The notes under the pieces were generated by a model. It saw only the letters and a program-made list of their open reading frames with translations. It made no database searches and had not been told where the DNA came from. Shown piece by piece: positions 55,037-63,859 of a stretch of 64,000 nt of DNA. Origin of the DNA: Coriobacteriia bacterium (GTDB taxonomy: Bacteria > Actinomycetota > Coriobacteriia > Coriobacteriales > QAMH01); NCBI GenBank assembly GCA_003149935.1, contig QAMH01000006.1:314153-378152 (forward strand), read 5' to 3'. How positions within the stretch are numbered: position 1 is the first letter of the stretch; the number at the start of each line of letters is the position of its first letter. Both the position numbers and the translations under genes were made by a program.

Positions 55037-55656
55037 CAGCTCTCACCTCCGAGGACCTTGTTGAAGGCTTGCGAAAGCTCGCCCGTGCTCTGAACGGGCG
55101 CCGATCCGATGTGGCCCTGCGCCTGCAGAATCTCGACGCTCGTGCGACCGTCGATAACGTCGGCGAAAAAGCGAACTGACTCATCCTTGCTGCTCGGAAC
55201 GTTCTTGCCGACGAAGTCCGCACGAATGGGAAGCTCGCGATGACCGCGATCGACCAACACCGCAAGCTGGATGCGATCGGGACGGCCGTAGTCCATGAGA
55301 GCGTCCATGGCCGCGCGAATGGTGCGTCCGGTATAGAGCACGTCATCGACGAGCACGACCGTCTTGCCCTCGAGCGTAAAGGGAATTTCGGTCGTGTGCA
55401 CGACCGGCGCGAGGAAGTTCTCGACGTCGTCACGATAGAAGCTGATGTCAAGCCTGCCGACGGGCACCTTCACCCCCTCGATCGCGTTGATGCGCTTGGC
55501 AAGGCTCGCGGCGAGAAGATCACCGCGCGTCACGATGCCGACGAGCGCGATGTTCTGGGCGCCGTCATTGGATTCGAGGATTTCGTGCGCGATGCGCGTG
55601 AGCGAACGATCGATGGCAGACTCGTCCATGACGATCGTCTTCGTCAGATCTGACAT
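55036..55656 (-). CDS. pyrR: PyrR, pyrimidine operon regulator / uracil phosphoribosyltransferase
   Basis: 206 aa, phosphoribosyltransferase fold with PRPP loop VVLVDDVLYTGRTIRAAMDAL. PyrR binds UMP or UTP and then an RNA loop in pyr mRNA leaders; it also has uracil phosphoribosyltransferase activity in known cases. ATG 55654-55656 lies nine bases after AGGGAG. As the first gene of pyrRBC, and with its own leader loop, it should be autoregulated. Confidence 0.95.
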   Translation of the reverse strand: MSDLTKTIVMDESAIDRSLTRIAHEILESNDGAQNIALVGIVTRGDLLAASLAKRINAIEGVKVPVGRLDISFYRDDVENFLAPVVHTTEIPFTLEGKTVVLVDDVLYTGRTIRAAMDALMDYGRPDRIQLAVLVDRGHRELPIRADFVGKNVPSSKDESVRFFADVIDGRTSVEILQAQGHIGSAPVQSTGELSQAFNKVLGGES

Positions 55657-55668
55657 AATCACCTACTC

Positions 55669-55701
55669 CCTTGTCGGCCTCGCAGGACCGCCATTTAAAG
55701 G
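55669..55701 (-). promoter_or_regulatory. PyrR binding loop in the pyrR leader
   Basis: Minus strand: CCTTTAAATGG, stem-loop CGGTC-CTGCGA-GGCCG (55675-55690), then ACAAGG, with CCTT (55698-55701) pairing with AAGG (55669-55672). Same size and spacing as the carA loop; one stem pair is U.G here and U-A there, and loop bases vary only at non-consensus positions. Confidence 0.75.
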
Positions 55702-55719
55702 TTTGGAACTGTCCAGGTC

Positions 55720-55725
55720 ATACTA
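55720..55725 (-). promoter_or_regulatory. Candidate extended -10 of the pyrR promoter
   Basis: Minus strand TGC-TAGTAT, about 19 bases upstream of the PyrR loop; expected leader about 58 nt. Confidence 0.35.
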
Positions 55726-55772
55726 GCACGGACACACTGTCATTTCGAGCAAAGTGAGCAGAGTCGAGCTCG

Positions 55773-55880
55773 GGCGGGCAGGCGCTCCGTGAAGCGGAGG
55801 TCCAAGGGAGCGCGCCGTAAAGACCGCGAAGCGGGCTGTCGGGAAGCGACCATCGGAGCGGAGCGGAGCGCCTGCCCGCC
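55773..55880 (+). repeat. Structured dispersed element, copy C
   Basis: Perfect 17-base arms, GGCGGGCAGGCGCTCCG (55773-55789) and its complement (55864-55880). Core: AGGTCCAAGGGAGCGCGCCG, CCGC-GAA-GCGG (55824-55834) and GTCG-GGAAG-CGAC (55838-55850). It lies between the divergent pyrR and SRAP genes. Confidence 0.85.
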
Positions 55881-55914
55881 GTGACAGGGAATCAAAAAAG
55901 GCTACCATGGGTTC

Positions 55915-56541
55915 ATGTGCAAGGAATGCGACATACTTACCTATGACGAGGTGCTCAAGCTCATAGAGGAAATCACCGCTCGGGAGCCCCTGCGCGTCGA
56001 GCCTCGCCAACTTGAGCTGCCCATTAAGGCGTATCCTCAGTCAAACGCCCCGCTCATCGTGGCAAACTTCGATACCGCGCTCGGCTCCAGGAGCATCCCC
56101 AACAGCGCCCTGCTCGCTCGCGAGCTATCCTGGGGCTTCGGCCAATCGTGGAAGCCCGGTGTCATCTTCAACACGCGCATCGAAAGCGCCGCAAAGCCCC
56201 TGTGGCACGACTCGATAACGCATCGTCGCTGCATACTTCCCGTACGCTCGTTCTTCGAGACGCACGAGTCAGAGACCGTCTCCTCACCCAAGACGGGACG
56301 CCCCATCAAGCGTCCCTACGAATTCGTGTCCTCCGCCAGCGATGTCATGCTCATCGGCTGCATCTGGAAGGATGATTGCTTCTCGATGATGACGACGCAG
56401 GCAAACGCAAGCATGATGCCGGTGCATCACCGCATGCCACTCATCGTGCGTCAAGAAGAACTGCCAATCTGGTTCAGCGGCGACTACGCAAGCCTCGCGA
56501 ACCGCGATGCCATCGCGCTCGAATGTGCGCCAGTGATATAG
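55915..56541 (+). CDS. SRAP-domain protein (SOS response-associated peptidase, YedK/HMCES family)
   Basis: 208 aa. YedK/HMCES proteins cap abasic sites in single-stranded DNA through a thiazolidine link to Cys2. Cys2 is present (MCKECD), followed by WGFGQSWKPGVIFNTRIESA (substrate Asn/Arg), RCILPVRSFFET (active Glu) and TTQANASMMPVHHRMPLIV (active His). WGFGQSW in place of WGLIPxW and SFFETH in place of FYEW show divergence from the E. coli type, but catalytic residues are kept. No helicase or LexA site is visible. Confidence 0.88.
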   Translation: MCKECDILTYDEVLKLIEEITAREPLRVEPRQLELPIKAYPQSNAPLIVANFDTALGSRSIPNSALLARELSWGFGQSWKPGVIFNTRIESAAKPLWHDSITHRRCILPVRSFFETHESETVSSPKTGRPIKRPYEFVSSASDVMLIGCIWKDDCFSMMTTQANASMMPVHHRMPLIVRQEELPIWFSGDYASLANRDAIALECAPVI

Positions 56542-56588
56542 AAACGTCTGGATGCTAATGGACAAAAGCGCAGACGAATTATGCTGCG

Positions 56589-57431
56589 CTATCTCCTCAC
56601 CGCATCGCGGAAGAAAGCGATCTCCTTTGCATAGCCATCGAGCTCGTTGGGGGTCTCGAGGATGCACGGGAGACCCTGCAGCGCGGGATGTTTGACCACG
56701 CGGACGAGGGCATCTGCCCCTATCTCGCCCTCGCCGATTCGTGCATGGCGATCCTTATGAGCCCCGCACACGTTGAGCGAATCATTGACATGTAGCGCCT
56801 TGAGATGGTCGATACCGATGAGCTTGTCAAACTCGTCAAGTACGCCGTCGAGATCATCCTTGATGTCGTAGCCCGCATCCCAGACATGACAGGTATCGAG
56901 GCATACGCCGACCTTCTCGGGATGGTCCATGCGCTCGCGAATCGCGGCAAGTTCCTCGAAGGTCGAGCCGACTTCCGACCCCTTTCCCGCCATCGTCTCG
57001 AGCAACAGCGTCGTCGTCTGGTTGACCGTGATGACTTGGTTCAGAGTCTCGGCAATCTGCTCGATACCCACCTCGACACCCTGACCCGTATGAGAGCCCG
57101 GATGCATGTTGAAGTACTGTCCAGGCGTGCACTCCATGCGTGCCAAATCATCATCGAGCGCCTCGCGTGCAAACTCACGTACTGACTCCTTGGCAGAGCA
57201 AGGATTAATCGTATAGGAACCATGCGCGACGATCGTTCCCATGCCGATCTCCTCGCAAGCACTCTCGAAACGCTTGATGTCCTCGGGGTCGACGGCCTTG
57301 GTGGCACCACCGCGAGGATTGCGCGTGAAGAAGGCAAACGTATTGGCTCCGATGTCCTGCGCCGTGCGGGCCATCGCCTCATAACCCTTGCTCGACGAGA
57401 GATGACAGCCTATGACGAGTTCTTGTTGCAT
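56589..57431 (-). CDS. nfo: Endonuclease IV (AP endonuclease)
   Basis: 280 aa TIM-barrel zinc enzyme cutting 5' of abasic sites. Motifs: IGCHLSSSKGYEAMARTA, NMHPGSHTGQG, LLLETMAGKGSEVG, VGVCLDTCHVWDAGYD and LHVNDS, ending LETPNE; these carry the three-zinc ligands. It lies 23 bases after the coaBC stop and together with the SRAP gene places two abasic-site proteins close by on opposite strands. Confidence 0.95.
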   Translation of the reverse strand: MQQELVIGCHLSSSKGYEAMARTAQDIGANTFAFFTRNPRGGATKAVDPEDIKRFESACEEIGMGTIVAHGSYTINPCSAKESVREFAREALDDDLARMECTPGQYFNMHPGSHTGQGVEVGIEQIAETLNQVITVNQTTTLLLETMAGKGSEVGSTFEELAAIRERMDHPEKVGVCLDTCHVWDAGYDIKDDLDGVLDEFDKLIGIDHLKALHVNDSLNVCGAHKDRHARIGEGEIGADALVRVVKHPALQGLPCILETPNELDGYAKEIAFFRDAVRR

Positions 57432-57454
57432 TGTTTGCCCCCGATCACGCCCGT

Positions 57455-58621
57455 CTACGGGCGATTAAGCAACCGGTCGAAGAGCGTGCGGGCGATAAGG
57501 CGCTTGGGGAGCACGGGGAGCTCCTCGACGTCATCGGCATCCACGAACCAGACGCGATTGTCGGCAGAGCCCATGCCGAGCTCTCCCGAGACATCGTTTG
57601 CCACGACGAGGTCGGCGTTCTTGGAGACGAGCTTCTTGCGTGCCGATGCGAGGACGTCGCAGGTCTCTGCGGCGTAGGTCACGACCTTGGTAGCACCCTT
57701 ATCTGCCGCAAGCGTCGCCGCGATATCGGGGTTGGGAACGAACTTGACCAGCAGGTCCTCCCCATCGTGCTTGATCTTCTGCTCCCGAACTGCCTCTGGT
57801 TTCCAATCCGAGACGGCCGCGACGAAGACGGCGATATCAGCATGGGCGAAAGGACTCCGGCACGCCTCAAGCATCTCGTCAGCCGTGCGCACGGGGATGA
57901 CTTCGACGCCCTCGGGAGCGGTAAGCGCGACAGGGCCAGAAACGAGCGTGACCTGCGCTCCCCGATCTCGTGCCTCCGCCGCGATAGCATAACCGGATTT
58001 GCCGCTGCTTCCGTTGCTGATATAGCGTACGGGATCGAGCGGTTCTTGGGTGGGGCCTGCCGTTACGAGAACGTGCATGCCCTCCATGTCACGTGAGCGC
58101 GCAAGCACGTCGAGCGTTGCCTGCACGATGGCTTCCGGCTCGGCCAGACGTCCCGCTCCGACATCTCCGCAGGCAAGGTAGCCGCTATCGGGATACACGA
58201 TGGTGCAACCGCGTGCCTCGAGCGTGGCGATGTTTTCCTGCGTGACAACATCGCGCCACATCTCGACATTCATGGCAGGCGCTATGACAAGTGGCGCCTT
58301 CGTGGCAAGCGCCGTCGTGGTGAGCAGATCGTCGGCAACTCCTCGCGCAATCTTCGCAATGACGTTCGCCGTGGCAGGCGCGACAAGAAATACGTCAGGC
58401 TCCTTGGCAAGGGAGACGTGATGGATGGGATCACCCGGCTCGTCGAAGAGCCCGACGGCAACCTCATGGCCTGAAAGCGCCCGAAAGGTGGTAGGGCCCA
58501 CGAACTCGGTGGCATGCTCGGTCATGACGACCTTGACGTCGTGACCGGCCTTTTGGAGCAGCCTCAGTATCTCGCACGACTTGTAGGCCGCGATGCAGCC
58601 CGTGACGCCCAGCAAGATCAC
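57455..58621 (-). CDS. coaBC: CoaBC: phosphopantothenoylcysteine decarboxylase / phosphopantothenate-cysteine ligase
   Basis: 388 aa bifunctional coenzyme A enzyme. CoaC half: ILLGVTGCIAAYKSCEILRLLQ, HHVSLAKEPDVFLVAPATANVIAKIA and PAMNVEMW (catalytic region). CoaB half: VLVTAGPTQEPLDPVRYISNGSSGKSGYAIA and AAVSDWKP. GTG 58619-58621 overlaps the TGA of the zinc-ribbon gene (GTGA) and is preceded by GGGGAGGGGG, so it is preferred to longer frames. Confidence 0.95.
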   Translation of the reverse strand: MILLGVTGCIAAYKSCEILRLLQKAGHDVKVVMTEHATEFVGPTTFRALSGHEVAVGLFDEPGDPIHHVSLAKEPDVFLVAPATANVIAKIARGVADDLLTTTALATKAPLVIAPAMNVEMWRDVVTQENIATLEARGCTIVYPDSGYLACGDVGAGRLAEPEAIVQATLDVLARSRDMEGMHVLVTAGPTQEPLDPVRYISNGSSGKSGYAIAAEARDRGAQVTLVSGPVALTAPEGVEVIPVRTADEMLEACRSPFAHADIAVFVAAVSDWKPEAVREQKIKHDGEDLLVKFVPNPDIAATLAADKGATKVVTYAAETCDVLASARKKLVSKNADLVVANDVSGELGMGSADNRVWFVDADDVEELPVLPKRLIARTLFDRLLNRP

Positions 58622-59343
58622 GAGGCATCCCCCTCCCCTTGCGAGACGACCATCATGCGATGGCAATTGGGGCATTCGGCAATCTCGTCGCCCTTGCGCA
58701 ACTTGGCGAGCATGCCATCGAGGATGGTCGAGCGACATGCCGTGCAATGGTCGTCTTCGAGACGGGAGACGGCGACGCCGTTCTTCTCGGCACGCAATGC
58801 CTCATAGCGTTGCGCCATGGCCGGGTCGAGCTGGGCGATGAGCTCAGCACGTTTGGTCTCGAGCTCGCCGATATGCGCCTTGATCGCGCCGCCCTTCTGC
58901 TTGAAGCTCTCGGTATGATGCGCCTCGGCGTGATCGGTCTTGGCAAGGGCCTGAGCCACCTGCTCGGCAAGGTTATCGACCTTTATCTGGCGCTCGAGCA
59001 ACTCGTCTTGTTCGATGGCGATGTTCTTCTGACGCTTGACCTGACCCTCCATATCGCGTGTGATGGATGCGGTGGCACGGTAATCCGCATTCGTGTCGAG
59101 CTTTTCCTGCAGGGCCTTGATCTTGGCGATGACGCGCTCCTCCTCGGCCTGGAGTTTGGCAAGCTTGCCCTCGACCTCGTCGAGAAGTTCCACGACCTGG
59201 TCTTGCTTGCCCTTGATTTCCTTGCGCTTTGCACGGCAATCCATGATCGCCTTGAGCTCGGGTAGCTCGTCCAGCTCTCGCTTGGAACGCATGATCTGCG
59301 TATCGCAGTCCTGCAAATCGAGAAGCACCTTGCTATCGGACAT
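58618..59343 (-). CDS. C4-type zinc-ribbon coiled-coil protein (DUF164 family)
   Basis: 241 aa: a long antiparallel coiled coil (residues 10-175) and a C-terminal zinc ribbon with CxxC pairs HCTACR and CPNCHR. Members of this family (such as CT398/CdsZ and HP0958/FlgZ) act as adaptors binding RNA, RpoN or secretion proteins; the role in this lineage is unknown. Position between Nif3-like and coaBC is conserved in many actinobacteria. Confidence 0.85.
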   Translation of the reverse strand: MSDSKVLLDLQDCDTQIMRSKRELDELPELKAIMDCRAKRKEIKGKQDQVVELLDEVEGKLAKLQAEEERVIAKIKALQEKLDTNADYRATASITRDMEGQVKRQKNIAIEQDELLERQIKVDNLAEQVAQALAKTDHAEAHHTESFKQKGGAIKAHIGELETKRAELIAQLDPAMAQRYEALRAEKNGVAVSRLEDDHCTACRSTILDGMLAKLRKGDEIAECPNCHRMMVVSQGEGDAS

Positions 59344-59358
59344 GGGTCAATCTCCTTC

Positions 59359-60192
59359 TCACGCCGTCCACCAATTACGGTGAGACCCTCGCAGGTCAAC
59401 GATATCGTCTCGGACTATGTCACATGAAAGCAAAGCATCGATGAGCACATCGACTATGGGAAGCTCCGAGCAATCGTGGCCAAGTTCGACAACCGAGAGA
59501 TAGGGTTGCGCGTCAACGCACAGATGATAACGCGTCTCTCCGACAATCATGCAGTCGATACCAGCAGCGATGCATCGTTCGTAGAGCTCGGAATCACTCC
59601 AGGAGCCATTCAAGAAGGCGATGCGATTGATTTGGCGCTCCGGGTCACCCCAGACGCGCGGATGGCAATCGAAGTTGCGCGCCGCGAGCTCGGCGATGAC
59701 GCCAAGCGTCGGATTCGTGTCCCAATCCGGAACGAGGAGGGCGCCAAAGCCCTTGTCCTGCGCGCACAAGCGCGGATCAAGGACCGTTTCGCAGTTACCC
59801 AGACACGAGCAGCCCATGATGGCCGCGAAGCGCTCGCGTGTCGAAATGGCACGATCCGCGTTCGTGTGCATGGCAATCGTCGCCACGTCACGCTCGATGG
59901 CCTCGTAGACCATGCGACCCGGCCCTGGCGTAAGCGCCTGGCTCTCGGGTCCGAACTCGTTAGGACCTGTCTTTATATAGGGAGGATGATGCGTCACGAG
60001 CACATTGCATCCGGCTTCGGATGCCGCGATCACGTTCGCGACGCTCATGTCGAGCGCAACGGCGATCTTGCCGATGCGGCGCGTGCGATCGCCTACGGCA
60101 AGGCCCGGTTGGTCCCAGCTTTCCGCATCCTCACGCGGAAAAGCCGCAAAGAGCCTGTCCTCGAGCTCACCAATCGTCTGTGGAGCCGTCAT
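59359..60192 (-). CDS. Nif3-like dinuclear metal-centre protein
   Basis: 277 aa of the NIF3/YbgI family. Metal ligands appear in LVTHHPPYIKTG near residue 66, MHTNADR in the middle, and ELGHDCSE at the C-terminus. Some members are GTP cyclohydrolase-like or act on NAD-related compounds, but function is unsettled. Lies between the zinc-ribbon gene and the PHP gene, 14-15 bases from each. Confidence 0.88.
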   Translation of the reverse strand: MTAPQTIGELEDRLFAAFPREDAESWDQPGLAVGDRTRRIGKIAVALDMSVANVIAASEAGCNVLVTHHPPYIKTGPNEFGPESQALTPGPGRMVYEAIERDVATIAMHTNADRAISTRERFAAIMGCSCLGNCETVLDPRLCAQDKGFGALLVPDWDTNPTLGVIAELAARNFDCHPRVWGDPERQINRIAFLNGSWSDSELYERCIAAGIDCMIVGETRYHLCVDAQPYLSVVELGHDCSELPIVDVLIDALLSCDIVRDDIVDLRGSHRNWWTA

Positions 60193-60206
60193 AGCCTCTC
60201 CCCGTC

Positions 60207-61037
60207 CTAATCTTCGATCACGATATGTCGCCTGTCACCATCAGGCATCGGCACGGTGAGCTTCCTATACCCTGCCTGGCGCATGAGCCCGACGGCATCG
60301 TCGAAGTTCGCCGCGACGTCCTTCGGCGCGTGCGCATCGCTGCCAATCGTGCATTCCACGCCTGCATCATAAAACGAACGAAGCATCTCGAGCGCAGGGT
60401 ACATCTCATGCGCATCGTTGCGCAGACCAGCAGTGTTTACCTCGATCATGCGCCCTGCACGCGCAGCGGCTGACGCCATTTCGTAATTGTACTCCCTCGC
60501 ATCGAAACTCGGACGCCAACTGTATTTCTTTGGCAGATCGGGGTGCGCAAAGCACGTGATAGGGCCGGGGTGTGCCGCCATGTCGAGCCAGGACTCGAAA
60601 TAGGCCCGCCAAAGGCCATCGACGCCATAGTCGTCCCATACGCTCAGGTCACGCGAGTCGTCGATGGGCCGGTTATCGATGAAATGAACCGAACCGAGCA
60701 CGTATTCGAAAGGCTTGCAAAGCTCGGTGAGCTCGTCGGTACGTCCAGGCAACCAATCGGCTTCGATACCGCAAATGAGCTGCATGCCGCTTCCAACATG
60801 TGCGAGACGCTCGCGTTGCTCATGAAGCTCCTCGATATAGCGCTTCATGGTCTGCGAAGACATGGAGGTCTCGAAATCCGGGTCCATGCCTTTGGGAAGC
60901 ACCAGATGCTCGGTCTGCGCAAAAACCGCAAGGCCTAGTTCCTCGGCACGTCGCACCATGTCTTCGACGGAACCCGAGCCATGCCCGGAATGTGCAGAAT
61001 GCGAATGACAGTCTATACGTTCGCATATGCGCGTCAT
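60207..61037 (-). CDS. PHP-domain phosphatase, histidinol-phosphatase type
   Basis: 276 aa. PHP metal motifs: IDCHSHSAHSG at the N-terminus, TEH, a mid-chain CFAHPD and SDAHAP at the end, giving the tri-metal site. HisK-type L-histidinol phosphatases have this length, but no his genes are nearby, so another phosphoester substrate is possible. The start overlaps the cysteine desulfurase stop by four bases. Confidence 0.8.
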   Translation of the reverse strand: MTRICERIDCHSHSAHSGHGSGSVEDMVRRAEELGLAVFAQTEHLVLPKGMDPDFETSMSSQTMKRYIEELHEQRERLAHVGSGMQLICGIEADWLPGRTDELTELCKPFEYVLGSVHFIDNRPIDDSRDLSVWDDYGVDGLWRAYFESWLDMAAHPGPITCFAHPDLPKKYSWRPSFDAREYNYEMASAAARAGRMIEVNTAGLRNDAHEMYPALEMLRSFYDAGVECTIGSDAHAPKDVAANFDDAVGLMRQAGYRKLTVPMPDGDRRHIVIED

Positions 61038-62200
61038 CTGAGCACCTCGGGCAGCACCTCGATGAAGCGATCGATGTCCTCCATGCTCGTCTCCCTGCCA
61101 AAGGAAAGGCGTATGCCACCCAAAGCGTCATCGCGGGACAAGCCAATGGCACCCAACACATGGCTCGGATCGAGCGACGAAGTCGAACAGGCAGAGCCAG
61201 ATGATATCGCAAAGCCCGCATTGTCGCAGCGTAGCACGACCGTCTCGCCCTCGAGCCCTCTCGCATGCAGCGAGAGGATGTGCGGAACGACGGCCGTCTC
61301 ATCGGGAACGGTGACGAGCAGCTCATGTGCGAAACTGCCCCGTGCAATGGCGTCAAGCAGATGCTCGCGCAATGCAAGGACATGACTCCACGTTTGCTCG
61401 CGTTCCCCGACGGCATACTCGACTGCCTGGGCAAAGGCACAAGCGCCAGGTACGTTGGACGTCCCGCTGCGCATGCCCGCCTCCTGGCCTCCCCCGTGAA
61501 TGAGGGGAGCGATACGCGTGCCTCGACGCAGGTAGAGGGCGCCGATACCCTTGGGAGCGCCAATCTTGTGAGCCGAAAACGCGCAGGCATCCACACCGCT
61601 TGCCTCGAGGTCGAAAGGCAGCTTTCCGAGCGCCTGAACGGCATCGCATACGAAGAGAGCCCGATGTTCGTGGGCAATACGGGCAAGCTGCGTGATGGGC
61701 TGAATGGTACCCAGCTCGTTATTGACCGCTTGAATGCAGACGAGACAGGACGCATCGCCCGCATCCTCGATTGTCGCAAGCAAGCTCTCGAGCGCGGCGG
61801 GGCCTATGACGCCATTGCCATCCGGCATGAGCCTATCGACCTTGTAGCCGGCGGATTTGAGCGCATCGGCAGCATGCAGAACCGCATGATGCTCGATTGC
61901 CGAGACGATGACATGCGTATGTGCAGCTCCTGCAACGGGTTTTGCAAGCCCCTTGATGGCCATGTTGTCAGCCTCGGAGCCACCCGAAGTGAAGATGACC
62001 TCGGAGGGCGCATGCGCTCCAAGCGCACGGGCTATGCGGGCACGCGCATCGCGCAGCTGCGTAGCCGCTTCGCGACCCTCGGTATAGAGTGCGTTGGCGT
62101 TTGCCCAGCTGGCATCATGCAGCACGGGATACAGGCGCTCGTCGAAGGGAGCGGTCGCGGCGTAGTCAAGATAGACGCGATGGGCGCTAGCGGCAGGCAT
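61034..62200 (-). CDS. Cysteine desulfurase (NifS/IscS family)
   Basis: 388 aa PLP enzyme giving sulfur from cysteine. N-terminus VYLDYAATAPFDE, PLP Lys212 in FSAHKIGAPKG, catalytic Cys338 in SGSACSTSSLDPSHVL. The loop around the Cys is of the IscS/NifS type rather than SufS. It could serve ThiI and Fe-S assembly. No iscU is adjacent. The start codon overlaps the rpe end by 14 bases. Confidence 0.93.
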   Translation of the reverse strand: MPAASAHRVYLDYAATAPFDERLYPVLHDASWANANALYTEGREAATQLRDARARIARALGAHAPSEVIFTSGGSEADNMAIKGLAKPVAGAAHTHVIVSAIEHHAVLHAADALKSAGYKVDRLMPDGNGVIGPAALESLLATIEDAGDASCLVCIQAVNNELGTIQPITQLARIAHEHRALFVCDAVQALGKLPFDLEASGVDACAFSAHKIGAPKGIGALYLRRGTRIAPLIHGGGQEAGMRSGTSNVPGACAFAQAVEYAVGEREQTWSHVLALREHLLDAIARGSFAHELLVTVPDETAVVPHILSLHARGLEGETVVLRCDNAGFAISSGSACSTSSLDPSHVLGAIGLSRDDALGGIRLSFGRETSMEDIDRFIEVLPEVLR

Positions 62201-62849
62201 CGCGGATGCCTCTCAATGCCGCTGCCGGATCATCCGCGCAGAAGATGGCGCTTCCCGCCACGAGCACGTCAGCGCCGGCGGCACGTACGAGCGGCGCCGT
62301 CGCCACGCCGATGCCTCCATCGACCTCGATGAGCGGCGCTGCGCCTTCGGCCTTGCACATCTCGACAATTGCCGCGATCTTGGCAGGCGAGCTCTCGATG
62401 AAGGACTGGCCACCAAAACCGGGATGCACGCTCATCACGAGCACCAGGTCAACGAGCCCGAGCAGACCCTCGAGCGCAGACACATCCGTCTCGGGGTTGA
62501 GCGAGATGCCCACCTTCACGCCGGCATCCCTAATGGTGCGAAGCATGGATGCGGCATCGTCGCAAACCTCGACATGAACGGTTACGGAATCGGCGCCCAC
62601 ATCGATGTACCAGGGCACCTGAACCTCGGGATTGTCGATCATCAGGTGCACGTCAAGCGGCACGTCAGTCACGCGCTTGAGCATCTTGACATGTGCGGGG
62701 CCGATGGTGAGATTGGGAACGAAGTGGCCATCCATCACGTCGACGTGTATCCAGTCGGCTCCTGCCGCAGAAATCATGCGCACGTCGCGTTCGAGATTAG
62801 CGAAATCGGCGCTCAGTATGGACGGGGCAATTTGGATGTCCGTGAACAT
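62187..62849 (-). CDS. rpe: Ribulose-phosphate 3-epimerase
   Basis: 220 aa TIM barrel interconverting ribulose 5-phosphate and xylulose 5-phosphate. IAPSILSADFANLERDV, HVDVMDGHFVPNLTIGP, HLMIDNPE, MSVHPGFGGQ and EVDGGI carry the metal and phosphate sites. Located between gpsA and the cysteine desulfurase. Confidence 0.96.
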   Translation of the reverse strand: MFTDIQIAPSILSADFANLERDVRMISAAGADWIHVDVMDGHFVPNLTIGPAHVKMLKRVTDVPLDVHLMIDNPEVQVPWYIDVGADSVTVHVEVCDDAASMLRTIRDAGVKVGISLNPETDVSALEGLLGLVDLVLVMSVHPGFGGQSFIESSPAKIAAIVEMCKAEGAAPLIEVDGGIGVATAPLVRAAGADVLVAGSAIFCADDPAAALRGIRDACR

Positions 62850-62863
62850 GGGTGCCTATCCCT

Positions 62864-63859
62864 TCATTCCTGTTCGGCCTTCACGGGGCGCTCGAAGAGC
62901 GTCTCGATTATCTCATGCGGGTCGCGTCCTTCCCAAAGCACTTGTCGCACGGCCTCGGCAATGGGCATTTCGACATCATGCTGGCGCGCGAGCTCGGTCA
63001 CGGTTTTGCAGGCGACGGCACCCTCGGCAACCATCTGCATCTTCTCCTCGAAAGCCGCGAGCGTACCTCCCTCGACGAGAAAGGCGCCGAGAGCGCGATT
63101 GCGAGAATGCTCCGAAGAGCAGGTCGCGATTAGGTCGCCCACGCCGGCAAGGCCCAAACAGGTGCGTGCATCGCCACCGAGCGCAACGACAAGACGCGTT
63201 ACCTCGGCAAGGCCACGCGTCATGAGAGATGCCGACGCGTTATCGCCCAGCTGCATGGCCACGCTCATGCCGTTGGCGATGGCGATGACGTTCTTCGAAG
63301 CGGCGCAGAGCTCCACACCCGTCACATCGGAGGTGGTGTACACGCGAAACGTCGAGGTATTGAAGAGGTCCTGAAAGTAGAGGGAACATGCCTTGTCAGA
63401 TGAGGCGACTACCGTGGCAGCCGGCAGGCCGCGCGAGACTTCCTCTGCATGGTTGGGGCCGGAGAGGCAGGCGATGCGCGACGGATTGCCGAGCACGTCT
63501 TCGAGAAGCTCGACCATCGTGAAGCCAGTCTGCGCCTCGATGCCCTTCGTCAAGACGATGACGGGCAGATCGGAGGCGATAAAGGGCGCGCATGACGAGG
63601 CGATGGAGCGCAGGTACGACGAAGGACAGACGAAGATGGCGGCATCGACGCCGCGAAGCGACTCCTCGAACGAAGCGCTCGCTGTCACGCCAGTAAGCTC
63701 GACGTCAGGCAGATGACGCGGATTGCGATGGGTCGCGTTGATGGCATCGGCCACATCGGCGCCACGCGTCCACATCCTCACCGCGATGCCCTTGCCGGCG
63801 ATGAGGTGCGCGATGGCCGTTCCCCACGTGCCCGAGCCGATAACTGCGACGTTGCCCAT
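62864..63859 (-). CDS. gpsA: Glycerol-3-phosphate dehydrogenase [NAD(P)+]
   Basis: 331 aa; makes sn-glycerol 3-phosphate for phospholipids. NAD-binding VIGSGTWGTAIAHLIAGKG, the LTKGIEAQTG segment and catalytic Lys in ASKNVIAIANGM; C-terminal LAGVGDLIATCSSEHSRNRALG is canonical. ATG 63857-63859 overlaps the plsY TGA by one base; a GTG just before is possible. Confidence 0.96.
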   Translation of the reverse strand: MGNVAVIGSGTWGTAIAHLIAGKGIAVRMWTRGADVADAINATHRNPRHLPDVELTGVTASASFEESLRGVDAAIFVCPSSYLRSIASSCAPFIASDLPVIVLTKGIEAQTGFTMVELLEDVLGNPSRIACLSGPNHAEEVSRGLPAATVVASSDKACSLYFQDLFNTSTFRVYTTSDVTGVELCAASKNVIAIANGMSVAMQLGDNASASLMTRGLAEVTRLVVALGGDARTCLGLAGVGDLIATCSSEHSRNRALGAFLVEGGTLAAFEEKMQMVAEGAVACKTVTELARQHDVEMPIAEAVRQVLWEGRDPHEIIETLFERPVKAEQE

